A DNA stretch of 64,000 bases from Orthonyx spaldingii (taxonomy: Eukaryota; Chordata; Aves; Passeriformes; Orthonychidae). The stretch covers positions 223,338 through 287,337 of the forward strand of contig VZTJ01003848.1 in the NCBI GenBank assembly GCA_013397795.1, in the 5' to 3' direction. The notes under the pieces are model-generated. The model was given only the letters and a program-made list of their open reading frames with translations, was not told where the DNA came from and did not search any database. The position numbers and the translations under genes were made by a program. Numbering within the stretch: position 1 is the stretch's first letter; every line of letters begins with the position of its first letter. Below are positions 1-10,110 of this stretch, in pieces.

Positions 1-1119
1 GGTAGAGATAATTTTCTTGTGCCTTGGTATTGCTTTGATTCTGAAAGGCACAGGCGTGGATTAAGGAAACACCCCAGCTGAGCAGCTGTTATTTGTGAAT
101 CTATCCTCAGGCTAATCATATAGCTAAAGCTCTAATAAAGCAGTGAAACTGGAGCCTCAGAGCTGGCAGGGCATTTTTTGGCATGAATTGCAACTCGTCT
201 TAACCAGAAAGGTAAAATGGTGAAAAATCCTGAGAGGGTATTTATTTCAAAGCTGCAAGACATTGTTCTTAATGAACCAGATTGTGAACCTTACACTTTG
301 ATCAACAAAATAGAGGCAGAACAACCCCCAAGAGGCTGAAATTTCAGGTACTTTGGTGAGCATCCAGGAGAGATATTTTTCTGTTAAGGTTTGAAGTAAA
401 TCCAGCAAGCAATTTCTAAAACAGCAGCAATAGTCTGAAAAGCACGTGTTCAGAAATAGTCCTTATTTGAAAGGTCTGCTCCCCACGTTCATGGACCAAA
501 CAACTTTCATGTGGAATTTCTGTACCTACCAGTTAACGGGGAAATAGCCCACAAAAAAACCCCAAAGAAACAACCCCTATTGATTTGTAAAGTGACTATA
601 TTTGATCTTATATCATTGGGAGTTCAAAATTGCCAACATCACCTTTCCAAACAGTGCTTTTTGATCTTCATATTAAAAAGCTGAAAATTTATCTTGTCTT
701 CCCCCAATACGTTTCTACCCATTATAAGTCAGGAGGCACTAACAAATTTTTGAATTTGTGGACAAAGCCTGACAAGCCCCAATGAACTCATATGAAGGAT
801 TTACAAGTTTTCATGGTAAAAAGAAAATAACAAAGCCATAGATTTCTACTTTGGCCTCTTTCCTAGGTGAAAAAAAAAAAAATATAAAAGAAAAAGGAAT
901 GGAAATAATATGGTTTTAAAATGCCCTAAACAGGCACTACCACCTATTTATTCAGTGGTTGCAGAGTTCTGCCAGGAGGCAGAAGGTTGGAGTTCGGTTC
1001 CCACTTCCCTCACAGAGATAAGAACTTATAGAAGGAGTTTATTCTATTGCACAGGGGAATATTCTGCTGGGAAATACTTTGTGTTTTGCTTTTTTCTTTC
1101 CCTGTTGTTCCACTCTATA
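1..1119. other. Unannotated AT-leaning non-coding stretch
   Basis: No gene is supported here. Stops are frequent in all frames and no reading frame resembles a known protein family. The only local feature is a run of 13 A at 870-882 followed by an AT-rich tail. It could be a decayed retroposon tail, but no recognisable body lies beside it. Confidence 0.6.
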
Positions 1120-1228
1120 TAGAATATTGAAATATTCATTAAGCCAGAGAGAACAACTCTATATCATGGTGTTTAGGCCCTGCAGTGGAGAGACAGGACA
1201 TCACTCTCATGAATATTTCAATATTCTA
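1120..1228. repeat. Perfect 20-bp inverted repeat with 69-bp spacer
   Basis: The left arm at 1120-1139 (TAGAATATTGAAATATTCAT) is the exact reverse complement of the right arm at 1209-1228. The spacer is 1140-1208. Outside the perfect arms a weaker complementarity continues for about 15 bases, with GTTCCACT on the left against AGTAGAAC on the right. Such geometry fits a small fold-back or MITE-like element, or a chance AT-rich palindrome that was later split. No flanking target-site duplication was obvious, so the class is not assigned. Confidence 0.7.
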
Positions 1229-3089
1229 AACAAAGTAGAACATACTCTATCAGAGGTATTGAGAAAACAACATTTCCTCTCTCTCCATCCTGCCCTGGGG
1301 GATACCAAACAGTCTGGTACTTGGGGGCTGTTCCTGGAAAATTAAGGTGGGCTCAGATCTCGTCTGGCAGATGAGGAAACTAAAGCCTTCTTTTCTGAAT
1401 TTTGAATGAGTCCCTGCCAGATGAACTATTGAAAAATAGGAGACAGGTGGCTTTTAATCAACTAATCTATCTTCATGTATCTCTTTTTGTTTTCTACCTC
1501 TCACCGTCAAGAATGACAAGCTCATCGTGACTTTTGAAACAGTTCTAAGCCCAATGAAATGCCACTCTTGTGCAAAACACTTAACAAACAAAGCTTACTC
1601 AAATCTGAGCATATTTGATGACATTTATGTTTTCACAGCTTCAGGTTCAGCTCAAGGATTACACAAACCATGTTTTGTCTTCTTTCTACCTCTCCTTATA
1701 CTTGGACAATTGTGATTTGTCTCTGATTTGGTGAAGTAAATGGGAAAGAAAAGGAAACGAAAAGAGTGCATAGGAATCCAAACAAATCTCACTGTAATTA
1801 AAGAAAGATCTATTAGAATTGACACTTGTGAAAAATATTAATCTGATTTCTATGTTACAGATTTACAGCTGAAAACTGAAAGTTACTAGAAGCTGTGCTA
1901 GACTTGAATTAATGATTATTAAAGTCATATGATTATTAAAGTCATAGGGTTAGTAGCTGAAGTAAAATTCAAATGAAGTGCACAAAAAAAAAGTCCTAGC
2001 CACTACTAAGTTTCTGTCGAAAAACAAACCCAACAAAAACCAAAACACAGAAAAAAATCAGTATGCTCTGTTGAGCAAGGCTTCCTGATTTATGTGTGAG
2101 CCCACTCTGCAAGCACAGCACGGTATTTCTTCCCAAGCTGTATGGAATGTAGTCCTCCTTTCCTACCTAAAAAGTGGGCTGAGGGAGAAGAAATTAGGCC
2201 AACCATTTAATTTGATTGTGAATTTTGCTCTTATGCCTATACATTATAACATGGGGGCATGGATAAAGTCAGGTAAGAGCTGGAACAGATGAGCCTTTGG
2301 GTGTTCAAAGCTTTAACTTCCCAGACTCTGAATGATAGGCATGCTTAGATCAGAATAAAATTTCTTTTGTCGTCTTCAGAGCCGAGAACATCCCTTTAAC
2401 TGGCTGAGAAAAATAATGTTTGGAAAATCTCTTTGTGAATTATATTATTTATATTACTTATTTTGCCTGAATTTGTTCTGTAGCAAGCGTTCTGGAAGTA
2501 ATGCAAGTAAAATAACTCAGCAAGAAATGACATAAATGCAGTGAACTGTCATTGCATATAGCTTCAAGAAACACTTTCCACATACATCCACCTAGTTTTC
2601 TTCAGTGCAGTTGTCACAGGAGAGTTTGCTAAGGATCCTAGATGATGGAAATTTCAAACACATCTTCCTACTGCAGTTTATTCACCAAAGGAGAATCCCT
2701 AGGCTCCTGAATACCCAGGGAATCATTGATGTTCTGGGAAAACAGTCTGTCACAGAGAGGCAATGAGCTTGTGTGTGTGTGTTTGCTCCTCACAGGCACA
2801 CACTGATTCAGGCTGCATCTGCATCCACAAGGGATGTGGTGCAACAGGAGCACCAGGTGATCCCATTACAAACTGCAACCGTCACAAAGCCATTTGTGCT
2901 AAGGACAGCAGCTACACCATGTGACTCACGGGGTTTTACTTCAGGATAGCTCTAACATTGCCCTCAGCACAGAACTCCTCTCAGTTGCTGGAGCACATTT
3001 GTGCTTAGTTGCCTGGAGCAAAACATTTGTCTGGATCTGGCTCATGCACTCAGAGACAAAGGGTGCAAACCAAAGCTGGAGAGAGGGGA
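1229..3089. other. Non-coding stretch with small local repeats
   Basis: No gene is supported. A six-unit GT dinucleotide run lies at 2771-2782. A perfect 17-bp tandem duplication at 1913-1946 is listed separately. The remaining sequence looks unique, and its ORFs of 60-76 codons have no recognisable motifs and overlap each other on both strands, as expected by chance. Confidence 0.55.
1913..1946. repeat. 17-bp perfect tandem duplication
   Basis: TGATTATTAAAGTCATA occurs twice head to tail, at 1913-1929 and 1930-1946, with no mismatch. A two-copy perfect repeat of this length suggests a recent local duplication, such as replication slippage, and may be length-polymorphic. Confidence 0.85.
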
Positions 3090-3128
3090 CAATCAGGAGA
3101 GTCAATCAGGAGAGTCAATCAGGAGAGT
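3090..3128. repeat. 13-bp tandem repeat, three perfect copies
   Basis: CAATCAGGAGAGT is present three times without mismatch, at 3090-3102, 3103-3115 and 3116-3128. The array ends exactly where a strong hairpin begins. The small array shifts reading frame with each unit because 13 is not a multiple of three, so overlapping ORFs across it repeat the same residues in different frames. This argues against coding function. Confidence 0.9.
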
Positions 3129-3158
3129 TTGGCTTCAAGCACAAAGCTTGAAGCCAAA
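3128..3158. repeat. Perfect hairpin, 13-bp arms and 5-nt loop
   Basis: The arm TTTGGCTTCAAGC (3128-3140) is separated by ACAAA (3141-3145) from its exact reverse complement (3146-3158). It follows directly after the triple 13-bp repeat, sharing base 3128. There is no T-tract in a terminator-like position, and this is a vertebrate locus, so a transcription terminator is not suggested. A structure that promoted slippage next to it is one plausible reading. Confidence 0.85.
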
Positions 3159-4436
3159 AGCTTGCCTATTCCTAACTTCAAACTCATCATTTCTACACTG
3201 TTGTCTCAGAAAACCATATGCTCCATAGAAACCTTCAAGCCTCTTTCTCACAGTGGCAATAAAAACAAAGACTTTTCCAAGCCACCAGAGCCAGGACCAC
3301 AGAGGGCATTCCAGCATGGCAGCTGTGAGGCATCCTGGATACCTCTGTGAGGGCAGTGGTACAGGCTCCACCAAAATAGCTCCCACTCTGGAGTCACTTC
3401 ATCACTCTGAAGAAGCAATTTTGATAATCTGCTAGGACTACACAGGTACATGGAGCTGGGGACTCAACCATCCCAACTGGCTGGAGATGCTAGGATGAAC
3501 CTCAAATCAAACCTATGTGTATTGAAAGAGAAGACATTAAAATTTAGGCATATTACAATGACCTGGGAGATGTCCAGTGGCAGACTGGTAGTGGTAGTAG
3601 AAGCAAAACTGTGATCTTTACTTATTTGGTGCTGAAGGAGCCAGTTCATACACTGGCAAACATCTCACTCCTTGCAATGACTAAATTAAGGGACATGGGA
3701 CAGTCACAGGATTAGGAAAATACCCAGATAACCTCATTTTATGTGGTTAGCAAATCCTTAGGAAAAGTCACATTACTTTGGTAAACCAAAACATCTCACC
3801 ACCTTCACTGGAGATTTGAGCGCATCTGTTTTTATACCCTTACACAAAGATAAAACTTCATGATGCTCAAATTTTCCATGTCAAGATAAAAATACATCCA
3901 CTTTTCCTTCTGCAGTTGTACCTCAGCCATGAGAAATGCACCCTTCCGTTACTCAGGTGTTATGAGAAGCAGATCCCATAATTGTTTGATTCAACATTTA
4001 AACTCAGCTTTTGATGATATGTCAAAGGACTACAAAGGAAGAACTTTACTTGAAAGTCTCAGTTATAGAAGCAAATTGTCCTAAAAATGCACCTAAGCCC
4101 TTTGGAGATGGGGCCTACATCTTGGCAGGCTCCACAGGACTGCAGCACATTACAATAGTTCCTCAACATAGATAAAAATAATCTAGATAATTTTTTGGTG
4201 TCTGCACATCTCACACAGCAGGGGTCAGGCCCAACTGGCCTCCTGATGACAGTGTCATATAAATATTAAATATTAATAGCATAGTTACTGTTAATTTGGC
4301 AAAATGTGATACTGTGTAAAGAGAACTTTGTCTCTTTTGGCTGTGCTGCAACAAGGAAAACACATGTTCTCAACATTTGTAGCTGGGCAGCTTTCTTTTA
4401 CAAATGTTTGCTTTTCTTAAATTAACATACATGAGT

Positions 4437-4457
4437 GGGTTGGTGGGGGAGGGGGGG
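4437..4457 (+). other. G-quadruplex-type guanine run
   Basis: The plus strand reads GGG, then TTGGT, then GGGGG, A and GGGGGGG. This satisfies the simple rule of four runs of at least three G with short loops, because the seven-G run can supply two. It sits in otherwise AT-rich DNA. Formation is a prediction from pattern only. Confidence 0.5.
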
Positions 4458-5280
4458 TGTTGCTTTTACCTGAAGTCTTTCAGTCTCCTTCTTTGTGAGT
4501 GACATTTACACCTACTGGAAATCTGGGCTTAGATGACACTTGTCTGTAATTCAGAATCTCTTATTCATCAGATAAAAACCAGGAAAAGCTGTCTAAAATC
4601 ATTGCTGTCTTTGACTTTTGTAGGTTTTTATGCAGTTCCTGTCATAAATGTAGGTCAGAGATTGAAGGTAGTGGCTGGAGCAATCAAGTGCTCTATTTGA
4701 CACAATTGCAAATCAAATAAAATACTTGAGAGTTTAACCATTATATACACACATTTATTCTTATGCTTTCTATGTGCTGTAAATAGGAAATCTTTACTTT
4801 CATGCAATCTGGAGACACAGTATCAACAGTGAGAAATAATCCTCATGAATATGGCTGTGAGGATATTTGCCAGCATCCTCTCTTCTTTAGCACAAAAAGT
4901 GTTTCTACCTTACCCCTTCATCAATGTACTTGAATCTTGAAAGGTGAAGTAAAGACAGGGAGAAGTCCGAAGGAGGCATCCCTAACACTCTCTAAGGACA
5001 TGTGATAGAGTATGAATTGCACTCTAAGATAGTTCTCCTACTAAGAGCTTGCAAACAGCTCTCAGTAGCAGAGCTATGGAAGCCTAAATGTTATTAGTTC
5101 CAACACAACACAAAAAGATGAGGTTTTGTTGGCCATTTCAAGTGGGGAGAAAATGAGAAATAAAGAGGAAAATACAGGGAGAACTGTGACCTTTAGAGAG
5201 AAAATACAAATATGTTATGAGGAAGCACAAGCATGAAGAGAGCAAAAGCTGGTAATGACTCTGGGTTCAGTCTGGTAATG

Positions 5281-5306
5281 ACTCAACCAGAGCTGGCTGG
5301 TTGAGT
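5281..5306. repeat. Perfect 10-bp inverted repeat with 6-nt loop
   Basis: ACTCAACCAG (5281-5290), loop AGCTGG, then CTGGTTGAGT (5297-5306), the exact reverse complement. It lies about 20 bases before the first CR1 3' end of this locus. Confidence 0.8.
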
Positions 5307-5324
5307 ACTGGTGAGAAGAGTACC

Positions 5325-5370
5325 CTAGAGCTTTTTCCAACCTAGATTATTATGATGCTATGACTCTTTG
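5325..5370 (+). mobile_element. CR1 LINE 3'-end fragment
   Basis: The stretch contains AGCTTTTTCCAACCTAG followed by ATTATTATGATGCTATGACT. This matches the usual CR1 3' end, which reads 'ttccaacct-aaat-gattctatgattct'. Only the last few tens of bases are recognisable. CR1 elements are non-LTR retrotransposons that insert as 5'-truncated copies ending in short ATTCTATG-like repeats, so the orientation is plus. Confidence 0.6.
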
Positions 5371-5395
5371 GTCTCTGTTTGATGTTCTCTGTGAT

Positions 5396-5501
5396 ATTGG
5401 GTTATGATGTGGTTTAGTGGGCATGGTGGTATTCAATCAAAGGTTGGACTTGATGATCTTGGAGGTCTTGTTCAGTCTTAATAATTCTACAATTCTATAG
5501 T
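5396..5501 (+). mobile_element. CR1 LINE 3'-end fragment
   Basis: ATGTGGTTTAGTGG, GGTTGGACTTGATGATCTTGG, AGGTCTTGTTCAG and a tail of AATTCTACAATTCTATAG appear in the order expected for the CR1 3' untranslated region. The copy is 5'-truncated to about 105 bp and sits about 25 bp after another CR1 3' end in the same orientation. Divergence is moderate, with several substitutions relative to the remembered consensus. Confidence 0.85.
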
Positions 5502-8500
5502 GGCCAATCCACTGCAGATGTGCCAGGTATCGTAGGGGGTCTCAAACAACACTGAACTTGTTTTAAAGAGCAACTTTCCCCTTCTTTGTCACTACAGGCT
5601 ATGTAAATTACAAAGGGAGATTCTCAGCCATTTTGTCTCAAAGTGGGCACTGAAAATTGGCCAGCGGAGTTCACCTTTCAGGTCTCCGGACTGCACTTGC
5701 ACTGACTATAATGTTACCTCAGACATCTCATGTGTACGTAAACTCCTCCCGGTGATGTACCTCTAAGTGTTTAACTCTGGAGATGAAGTCATTCTAAGGA
5801 AACAGAAGTCTGGAGAAATTAATCTAAATCTGGGGCAGTTCTTGGAATATTCTGAGTGCTGCTGACCTGCTGAAGGGAGAGGACCAGAGGGTAAAAGTCA
5901 CGAGGTCAGCAATGACAGGTATACAGTTAAAACTATTTCAGAAACAAAACACAGCCTGGGTTAATTCCATTGCCTGATGCGGGCTCATGCTCCCTGGAAC
6001 AGCAGGCTGCCAGCCATGCTCCCAGCCCGCCCACCACGGGGCTGCAGGATCAACAACTGATTCATTTCCATGCAAACAGCACAGTCAGCTGCAGAGCTCA
6101 TCCCAGCAACAATAAACATCAGCACAAGGCTGTGAAAATGGAACTATGTGTCGTTGAGATGCAAAAAAACCATGCAACTATTCTAAAATCATCAGATGAA
6201 TACAAATCCTCAGTAAGAAACTCTTACAAAAAGCATTGCCAAGGGTTTATAGTGCCCAGCACGAGGCAGGACAATGCAGACCCTGATCTGGTGAAGCAGA
6301 GCCAGCGAATGTCCTCAGGGTGAGACAGCAGCCACAGCAGGTCAGCTCTCTAATGGACAGGGGCACAAGACAAGGAACTGAGGCTATAAATAAGCTTCTC
6401 TTCAGCCAATGAGACATGAAAAATGCACTGTGTAGTCACTGAGGAAGGAAGTTACAAGGCTGCAAAGAAAATGGATTGTCACAGCTCTTGAAACTAGCAC
6501 AGACTCCCTCTAACAGCACTGAAAGCCTGGCAGACACTTGGGTATCTGCACCAACCCAAAACCACTGAACAGAATCACAAAAAAAAAAAAAAAAAAAGGT
6601 GTCACTGCTGATTACCAGTGAGTGAAGCCAGAGCATTTGGGCTGTTCAAGGCAAAACTGTCTGCTGATGATTGCATCAAGACAAGTCTTTAGGGGAAGTG
6701 CTGTGGGTAACGAATTTCTCTGGGCTTGGGTTTAGCCTCAGCAAAGCCACACGAAAGGTCTGGTGAATGCTGAACCACTAATGGAAGCCCTACCAGCAGC
6801 ATTTACACGTTTTTCAGAGTGCAGTCAAGAGTTTGCTGGATTAGAGGAACGTCTCCAAGCATAGTTTAACATGGCTATAACCTGATGGGATAAATGTACA
6901 AACAGTTGGCATTTGGGAATTACATGGCTGGCCAAATCACAGGGAGTAAATCCTCCTGAATGCCCAGCAATACACAGAAGGAACAAAGCATGCAAAAAAA
7001 GTATCCCATTTATCAGATTCCAGCCAGGTCCTTGGAAAAGATCAAAACAAATTTAAGAGGGGAATTGCATCATGAGAGAGAACTTTCCCAGCTTCTAGTA
7101 GGTGGATAATTTGGAAGCCATTCAGGCAAAACTCCAGTGGGGAAACAGAAAACACATTTTGCAAGATATGACATAACCAGGTCCCGCACTCAGACAATCA
7201 AGCACATGACACAGTAGCAGAGTTCAAGTGACTCAGCACTCCAGGAGAATTTTAATACAAAACCTCTTCCCCTGGGTACACACAAAGCAATAGAAAAACC
7301 AGATCAGCACTAAATAGCCTGAGCTAAACATTCATCTGGACAAAAGAACAATCATGCAGGCAAATCTGGCAGGCTTATATGAAACAGCAACAGGCTTGGG
7401 ACAGCAGATGAAATGAAACCAGTAGCAATAGAAGAATAATGGCAGGGAGCTGAAGCCCTTGTGAAACTCAGGCCAAGGCCAGGAAAGCACTGCAAGGCAC
7501 CCAGCAATCAGCTGAGGTATGAGAGGAGAAGACAGGACGAAGGGATGTACTGAGCTGCCTGCTACAGGCACAGATCCTGCACTGGCAGGAGGCACATGCT
7601 GCTCATGGCAGTGTTCTTCTTCAGAGGCCTGGGCATGAGAAGGGCTACATGACTTAGTAGGTCACTGCAAATTGGCTGTGAAAGGAATAACCATATACCT
7701 CAAACCTCAAGTTAGCAAATGCTTTAAAAATGAAAGCAAAAAAAATTTAAAACCCAGAGTAGTTAGTGCAATATCTGTCATAAAACCAAATGGAGAAGCA
7801 CAGGTTGCAAGAGCATGTGTTTTGAAAGGGTCACTAGAGGAGGCAGGCTGGGTGCACGTGACCGGGGTGCTGAGCCAGAGACAGGAAGACAAAACCCTTC
7901 TGGGACATCTGAGAAGGTCAAACAGAAACATAAACCTGAAACTCAGATGCCTTTTTTTCCCTTCCCACATTCCCTCCTAGCTCTTGCAATGTGTGCTGCC
8001 CCTCTGAGTGCACCCACAAACTGTGGGTCAGGATGTCAAGGAGACATCACATATTGAGCTGGGAATGCTGCAGTCTCTCTTCTGCTTCTAAAAGCCTCAG
8101 AATACGTTCCTTTTGCAATTCTTCTGCTTCAAACTGTGCAGGGACACATCAGCACAGTTCCTCTTAATCCCCTTTTGCTCAAACATCCCCTCTTGCTCAG
8201 GCACATTTAACTGCTTATTAGGCCACCGCTACTTTAAGGTCAATCATGATTGTGTCGTTCAAAATTTCCGAGTGTTTCTTTCCTATTGACTAACCACATC
8301 ATACCACAGACTAATTAACCCACCAGCTTCTCATTAAGTGGTATTCCTTCCCTCTCCTCCAGGACCACCAGCTGTGCTGCAGATTTCCTCTGAGTTTAGA
8401 AAAATAACAAGATTCATTATCAGAAATGGATTTTTTTTTCCTTTAGGGTGCCACAGGTCCACAGTCAGGTTTAAAATAGCAGCCCCCAGACTCTGGAACT

Positions 8501-9359
8501 TGGGTCAGGATTTAGATAGACTCCTGCAGGGGATGGGGTTGATGTTTCAGCAACTCTTTGGGGAATGAAGGAAGGATCCCATCACGAGGAGACCTGGATT
8601 TCTACCCATATGCCCAGGTTGGACAAAAAACCCATGTTTTATTCTTTCACAGGCCATGATGCATTAGATACTGCTGCTTAGGGTCACAGCAGGTCTGCAG
8701 CCAATGTGCTCTCCAGCTCTTGGGCAACTCTTCTACCACTTCAGAGTCCACGTTCACCAAATCCCTTGTTTTCTAAAGGCAAAAGTGGAATGCCGATGCC
8801 AAAACAGAGAAGAGTGCTGAGCCCAAAACAGCCTCAATTTACCCATCCTTTAGGTGGTTAACAGCTTCAGACACTGCTCAGCATGCAGCCATTCCTACAT
8901 CAGGTTTGGGCAGCCATTCCTCACATGCCAGCTGCCTTGTGTCCTGGTGAAGGAGCATCTCTCACCTCTGTCAGAGCCCTGCCCAAACTCTGAATTCACA
9001 CCCAAACTTCAGGCCAGGAAGCACAAAACACCAGGACACCAAAGCCCTCTGGTCTGGCAGGCCAAAATGTTTGATCCTCATACTTATGTTGGTGGTGAAA
9101 GAATTAGACACCAACGTGTGGGCAGGTGCCTCAGCTCCGAACAGGCTTTAAAAACTGAAAAAAACCCCAAAACCCCTAACAATTGGCTTATTCAAGAAAT
9201 AATGGTCCATTTTATTGCCTCTCAATAACTTCCAAGTCAGTATGGACAGTGTCTCTGATATTGCTTGCAACCAGTTGAAGAGAGAAGGTTTCAGTTTCTG
9301 GGTCAGTGGTTGTAATTTGAGGGATGTGAAGATTGTAAAGGAATGTTTCTTCATCATTC
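5502..9359. other. Non-coding stretch without recognisable genes
   Basis: The longest reading frames are about 100-124 codons, at 5970-6323, 7672-7980 and 8854-9228 on the plus strand. They have no family resemblance, no supporting splice pattern and no homopolymer-free compositional shift. A 19-A run at 6579-6597 is listed separately. Nothing else could be named. Confidence 0.55.
6579..6597 (+). repeat. Poly(A) run, 19 A
   Basis: A pure A19 tract follows CAGAATCAC. It could be the tail of an old retroposed sequence or a simple homopolymer. The sequence to its left (6361-6570) has no recognisable retrogene body and no good AATAAA signal just upstream, so it is left as a simple repeat. Confidence 0.8.
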
Positions 9360-10110
9360 AAAATATCAATGATGTGCATGTGTAAGGAAAATTTATGTTA
9401 ATTTGTATTAAGTGCAATAAAATGTCTATCATTAATAAAAATTTCTAATGGTCTGTTGTACAATAAAAAATGATTTTTTAAACTAAATTTGGCATAGAAA
9501 CAGATATCCCATTTCATGAGATTCAGCAGCAAGTTCCTATTTTGAAATGAAAGAAAAAAGCAAGACTTCAAAAATTTTTAATTAAAGCACAGGTAAAAAA
9601 TTATTTTATTTTGATGTGTTCCCTAATCCCAGTCACTTTGAAGCATTTATTTAAAATTTAATATTACTCAGATGTTTATGAAAATATATTACTTTAAAAA
9701 TAAGTTGTTTTGACTAATATCTTTCATTCTTAGCATGTTTTTATTCAGGCTTTATTTTGTCTGATATTTTTAAAATATTACATGTGTGAAATAACTATTA
9801 CTTTTTTTTATTAAAAGAGAAGGGTTTGTTTTGGGTTTTTTTTTCAGTTGGGCTGCAGAAAATAAAGGCATACTGGAAGATTGCAAGCTCATTCTTATCT
9901 CAAATAAAATATTTTTCTTTCATAGCAAATTTTAATTTTTAAAGTTTCTGATTTCTTAATTAAACTGTGCAAAAGGGAAATACAAGGGATAAAACATTCA
10001 TAAGAAAGAAAATCAATATATAGCGAAAAGGCTGTATATTACATGAAGTGCATTAGAGTACATCGATTTTATGAAGTTGTCTTTCAACTGCTAATTACAC
10101 ATTCATTACA
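9360..10110. other. AT-rich block with several AATAAA-type signals
   Basis: About 750 bp are visibly richer in A and T than the flanks, with long T and A tracts. Polyadenylation-like hexamers AATAAA occur at several places, for example near 9417, 9436 and 9461. The look is that of a 3' UTR, a scaffold-attachment-type AT block or simply AT-rich intergenic DNA. No coding exon could be found upstream on either strand, so gene assignment is not supported. Confidence 0.45.

Larger units (their letters stand above)
3159..5324. other. Non-coding stretch without recognisable genes
   Basis: No gene is supported in this 2.1-kb segment and ORFs are sparse. A guanine-rich run at 4437-4457 and a short hairpin at 5281-5306 are listed separately. 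A direct repeat CTGGTAATGACTC occurs near 5250 and again near 5272, just left of the hairpin. Confidence 0.55.

Noticed and set aside
6361..6597. Retroposed gene copy ending in A19
   Set aside because: No exon-like or protein-like body is readable upstream of the A-run and no flanking duplication was seen.
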